This document shows positions 6,987 through 9,267 of a stretch of DNA of 9,267 nt, in pieces (positions within the stretch are counted from its first letter, which is position 1; each line of letters begins with the position of its first letter). The notes under the pieces were generated by a model that saw only the letters and a program-made list of their open reading frames with translations, searched no databases and was not told the origin of the DNA. The DNA is taken from the NCBI GenBank assembly GCA_003500165.1, contig DNSZ01000135.1, forward strand, positions 12,802-22,068, in the 5' to 3' direction. The stretch comes from Paracoccaceae bacterium. Its GTDB lineage: Bacteria > Pseudomonadota > Alphaproteobacteria > Rhodobacterales > Rhodobacteraceae. Position numbers and translations under genes: made by a program.

Positions 6987-8659
6987 GGCGCCCCGGCTTG
7001 ACAGCCCTGTTTGAAGCCGTTGTCGCAATGCGCCCGAAGCCGCGCCGTGTCGGCCTCCGTCCAGCCCTCGGGCGCGGTGACCTGAACCCATGGCGGGATA
7101 TAGTCCTGCGCGTAATAGGCGTGGCCGTGGCCCGGCGGGGCGCCGAAAGCAAGCGCCATGTCGAGCGCCAGCTGGAACTGGGTCACGACCGGCAGAAAGA
7201 CGAAATGATCCGACATGTCTTCGGCCGGCGGCTCCAGCATCCAGGGGGGCGCGCGCCAGAGCGAGCTCGGATCGTAAAAGACGATCGGATCGCTGGAATA
7301 CTGCAGGAAGGCGATGCGCATGGTTCCCCATTCGGCGTCGGCCTCGGAGGCGTCCGCGCTGTGCGATGCGTAGCGCACCAGAGAACCGTCGCCGATCGTC
7401 GGCAGCACCCAGGGGCTGCCCGGGTTGCGCTGGTTCTGGACGTGGTTCCAGAAGGCCGACGGAAAGGGCGGCCCGGCCCAGAAGGCGCCGTCGATGGGAT
7501 CATTGAGCAGGCGGAACAAATTGGTCGCATACATCGACGACCAGGCCCCAAGGCTCAGCCCGTGCACGTAAAGCCGTGGGCGCGCGTCCCTTGGCAGGGT
7601 TCGCCAATAGCCATGCACCGCCTCCTGCAGCGCCGTCGCCTGGTCGAGGCCGGTGCGCGTCTCAAGGATCAGGGCCAGCGGCGATTGCAGATAGGAATAC
7701 TGTGCCGCAACCGTGGCAATGTCCCCGCCATGCATGTATTCCACCGGATCGTGGGAGCCCGGATCCATCCAGCCGGTGCCGGTTGGGCTTGCCACGATCA
7801 GCACCTCCCGCTCGAACGCGCCTTGGCGGATCAGTTCGGCCAGCGCCAGTTCGGCCCGCTCCTGCGCTGTGTCGCCATTGGCGCGGCCGACATAGACGCG
7901 GATCGGCTCCAGCGCCGGCCGCCCGGTAAAGTCTGCGATGTCCTCGGCGGTGGGGCCCAGGGTGACGAAATCCCGCCCGGGTTTGCCCATGGCGCCCCAG
8001 TCGATCAGCGACGCCGCGCTGCCGGTCATGCGCGGATCGTCGGGCGCCGGCGGCGCGTTCTGGAACAGCTCCTGCGCGGCTTCGTAGCTTTCGTCGAGCC
8101 CGGTCACCACCCGGTCGACAATGCCGTCGCGCGTTGCCACGAACAGGATCAGCACGACCGTCAGCAGACCCAGCACATTGGCGCGCCGTGGCGGCATGAT
8201 GCGATAGAACCACGAACGGATCAGCCGGAACAGCGAGGCGACGAAGCGCCCCAGCGCATAGGCGATGGCAAAGACGACAAAGGCCAGCAACAGGATCGTG
8301 ACAAGATGCAGCGCGGCGGCCGGTTCCATCCCCATCTTCAGGCGGAGGTCGTTCTGCCACGTCAGGCTGGAGCCGAGGACCCAGACGAAGAACGCCGTCA
8401 GCGGGATCGCGACCACCACCGTCAGGGCCAGCGCCGCCCGCCCCTTCAGCCGTGGCAGATCGGCTGCCCGCCAGATCAGGGCGACGATCTGGCCGATCAG
8501 ATAACCAAGCGCCAGCACGAGACCGCCAAGGATGCCCTGCACGGCCGGCCCGCGCGGGATCAGCGACGGTGTCAGCGATGCCGCAAAGAACAGCAGACCC
8601 AGCAGAAAGCAGGGCACCGAGAACGCCCCGATGGCCTTGGCGATGCGCGCCTTGATCAT
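6983..8659 (-). CDS. Membrane-anchored alpha/beta-hydrolase (Abhydrolase_9 type)
   Basis: A 558-residue protein with an N-terminal membrane part and a C-terminal alpha/beta-hydrolase domain, as in the family pairing Pfam PF15420 and PF10081 (assigned by recall). About five hydrophobic segments lie near residues 12-36, 42-63, 78-97, 116-137 and 160-176. The hydrolase half follows from about 250: TGTGW (293-297) probably near the oxyanion site, the nucleophile elbow HGLSLGAW with Ser369, SSDPIVFYDP as the likely acid region (about 455-464), and GHGHAYYAQ (510-518) with the likely catalytic His. It ends in a Cys-containing tail (HCDNGFKQGCQ). The substrate is unknown; lipid or ester hydrolysis at the membrane is a guess. 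The start at 8657-8659 is preceded by GGAGG. An alternative ATG eight codons upstream (8681-8683) has GGGAG nine bases before it. It is the first gene of the minus-strand run. Confidence 0.85.
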   Translation of the reverse strand: MIKARIAKAIGAFSVPCFLLGLLFFAASLTPSLIPRGPAVQGILGGLVLALGYLIGQIVALIWRAADLPRLKGRAALALTVVVAIPLTAFFVWVLGSSLTWQNDLRLKMGMEPAAALHLVTILLLAFVVFAIAYALGRFVASLFRLIRSWFYRIMPPRRANVLGLLTVVLILFVATRDGIVDRVVTGLDESYEAAQELFQNAPPAPDDPRMTGSAASLIDWGAMGKPGRDFVTLGPTAEDIADFTGRPALEPIRVYVGRANGDTAQERAELALAELIRQGAFEREVLIVASPTGTGWMDPGSHDPVEYMHGGDIATVAAQYSYLQSPLALILETRTGLDQATALQEAVHGYWRTLPRDARPRLYVHGLSLGAWSSMYATNLFRLLNDPIDGAFWAGPPFPSAFWNHVQNQRNPGSPWVLPTIGDGSLVRYASHSADASEADAEWGTMRIAFLQYSSDPIVFYDPSSLWRAPPWMLEPPAEDMSDHFVFLPVVTQFQLALDMALAFGAPPGHGHAYYAQDYIPPWVQVTAPEGWTEADTARLRAHCDNGFKQGCQAGAP

Positions 8660-8663
8660 GTTG

Positions 8664-8668
8664 CCTCC
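8664..8668 (-). promoter_or_regulatory. Ribosome binding site of the hydrolase gene
   Basis: GGAGG on the minus strand lies 4 bases before the ATG at 8657-8659. The spacing is slightly short. A competing GGGAG at 8693-8697 would serve the ATG at 8681-8683. Confidence 0.55.
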
Positions 8669-8700
8669 AGGATACGGGGTCATACGGTGTCGCTCCCAAG

Positions 8701-8711
8701 CTTGTCACAAG
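8701..8711. promoter_or_regulatory. Short palindrome in the divergent intergenic region
   Basis: CTTGTCACAAG is a perfect odd-length palindrome with 5-base arms. It lies about 40 bases upstream of the hydrolase start, between two divergent genes, where an operator would be expected. Its small size makes chance occurrence possible. Confidence 0.2.
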
Positions 8712-8821
8712 ATAGCAAGACGCGCCATGAGGTTGCGTTCGGCACCCGCGCTACCCTGTATACCGGCCGACAGGCAACGCCGTTTCTGCGGACGCGGTTT
8801 CGGCCGGCCTGGCCGCACCGC

Positions 8822-8849
8822 TTGAAATCCCGGGATGCGCCGATAGGGT
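8822..8849 (+). promoter_or_regulatory. Candidate sigma-70-like promoter for the exported protein gene
   Basis: TTGAAA (8822-8827), a 16-base spacer and TAGGGT (8844-8849) form the best promoter-like pair in the 248-base divergent region, about 60 bases before the plus-strand start. The -10 element is weak, so this is tentative. I found no clear counterpart for the minus-strand hydrolase gene. Confidence 0.3.
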
Positions 8850-8890
8850 CGGGGTCCCGTCAGGCCTGCCGTTTCATCGGAGACCGCGCC

Positions 8891-8911
8891 ATGTCTGGAC
8901 CCGACCGATGA
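8891..8911 (+). CDS. Possible 6-codon leader ORF (MSGPDR)
   Basis: A mini-ORF starts 7 bases after GGAGA (8879-8883), the best Shine-Dalgarno in the area. It encodes MSGPDR, and its TGA overlaps the ATG of the exported protein gene as ATGA. It could load ribosomes for the downstream gene by translational coupling. The downstream ATG has only a weak GGAC-like site of its own. Confidence 0.35.
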   Translation: MSGPDR

Positions 8912-9267
8912 AAGTGCTGCCCTTCGACCTTGCCCGCGCCATGGGCGCATGTCTTTCGGTGTGCGTTGCGTTGATCGCGTTGCCCGTGCCCGCCACGGCC
9001 CAGACGGAGTTTCAGACCTTGGAGTTCCCCTATTTCACGCTGCGCAACAGGACCGGCTCGGACGACCCCGCGAATGCCTATGGCGGCAAGCGCAGTGACC
9101 TGAAAGCCGGTCTGTGCCAGGTCGAGGAACGCGATCTTGGCGTCCTTGCGCCGCTGGCCGGCGTCGCACCGAATTTCCTGCGCGAGGAACTGCTGCGCGT
9201 GCGGCGCGTGCAGGAACGGGATCCGGCGGCCATTCTGGACGCGCTCGAGGTCACGGCCGGCGAACGC
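8908..9267 (+). CDS. Exported protein of unknown function, partial
   Basis: The gene runs off the right edge; 120 codons are present without a stop. The product begins with a clear Sec-type signal peptide: MKVLPFDLARAMGA, a hydrophobic core (residues about 13-26, with CLSVCVALIAL) and a likely cleavage after ATA-Q near residue 31. The mature part starts with FPYFTLRNRTG and continues into a charged helical segment with one Cys (residue 70), LREELLRVRRVQERD and DALEV. I do not recognise a family. It probably acts in the periplasm or is secreted. The ATG at 8908-8910 is chosen because the signal peptide begins there. The gene is divergent from the membrane hydrolase gene and may share its regulatory region. 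Confidence 0.75.
   Translation, partial: MKVLPFDLARAMGACLSVCVALIALPVPATAQTEFQTLEFPYFTLRNRTGSDDPANAYGGKRSDLKAGLCQVEERDLGVLAPLAGVAPNFLREELLRVRRVQERDPAAILDALEVTAGER

Noticed and set aside
3565..7014. Plus-strand open frame of 1149 codons antisense to three genes
   Set aside because: It is antisense to well-supported genes and crosses their intergenic gaps. Its translation is Arg/Gln/Gly/Pro-rich with no domain, as expected from the complement of GC-rich coding DNA.
6847..7152. Upstream extension of the Fe-ADH reading frame
   Set aside because: The strong AGGAG before 6846 and the family-typical N-terminus fix the start. Most of the extension overlaps the hydrolase gene.
6938..8911. Plus-strand open frame of 657 codons opposite the hydrolase gene
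   Set aside because: It is antisense to the hydrolase gene and has no domain. Only its last six codons are considered, as a separate mini-ORF.
8705..8950. Minus-strand 81-codon ORF upstream of the hydrolase gene
   Set aside because: It overlaps the signal peptide region of the divergent gene and the promoter region. The product is Arg-rich with no family character.
1..9267. CRISPR array, tRNA or rRNA genes, defence system
   Set aside because: No regularly spaced repeats, tRNA-like cloverleaf, rRNA core sequence or defence protein motifs were seen.

Overview
The window looks like chromosomal DNA of a GC-rich alphaproteobacterium. The grounds are strong G/C bias at third codon positions, the glpX and recJ genes in one tight unit (in many alphaproteobacteria the order is hom-glpX-recJ), and an IS5-type transposase remnant of a kind common in that class. 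Genus cannot be fixed from this sequence. Apart from a partial gene at the right end, all genes lie on the minus strand and are read from right to left.

Right end: a plus-strand gene for an unrecognised exported protein starts at 8908 and runs off the window. It diverges, across a promoter-bearing intergenic stretch, from a minus-strand gene for a five-pass membrane alpha/beta-hydrolase (6983-8659). The hydrolase is followed without a gap by a possible 47-codon ORF that overlaps both neighbours by ATGA, then by an iron-type alcohol dehydrogenase (5695-6846). After 252 bases of unassigned sequence comes a two-domain protein, a GT9/TPR-type glycosyltransferase-like module fused to a sulfotransferase (3463-5442).

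Left half: class II fructose-1,6-bisphosphatase (glpX), a shortened isochorismatase-like cysteine hydrolase, and the RecJ exonuclease gene form a translationally coupled unit in which both junctions are GTGA overlaps. The middle gene has lost its catalytic core by an apparently in-frame internal deletion. This leaves about 105 codons, which may survive mainly to keep recJ coupled to glpX. A perfect 10-bp hairpin follows the recJ stop. Beyond it, to the window edge, lies a degenerate IS5-family transposase fragment that is also internally deleted.

No defence island, CRISPR array, tRNA or rRNA was seen, and I do not see a clearly new multi-gene system. The points most worth a second look are the in-frame gutted hydrolase inside a coupled operon, the glycosyltransferase-sulfotransferase fusion, the Gln in place of a usual metal-binding His in the dehydrogenase, and the two small ORFs that could act as translational couplers.
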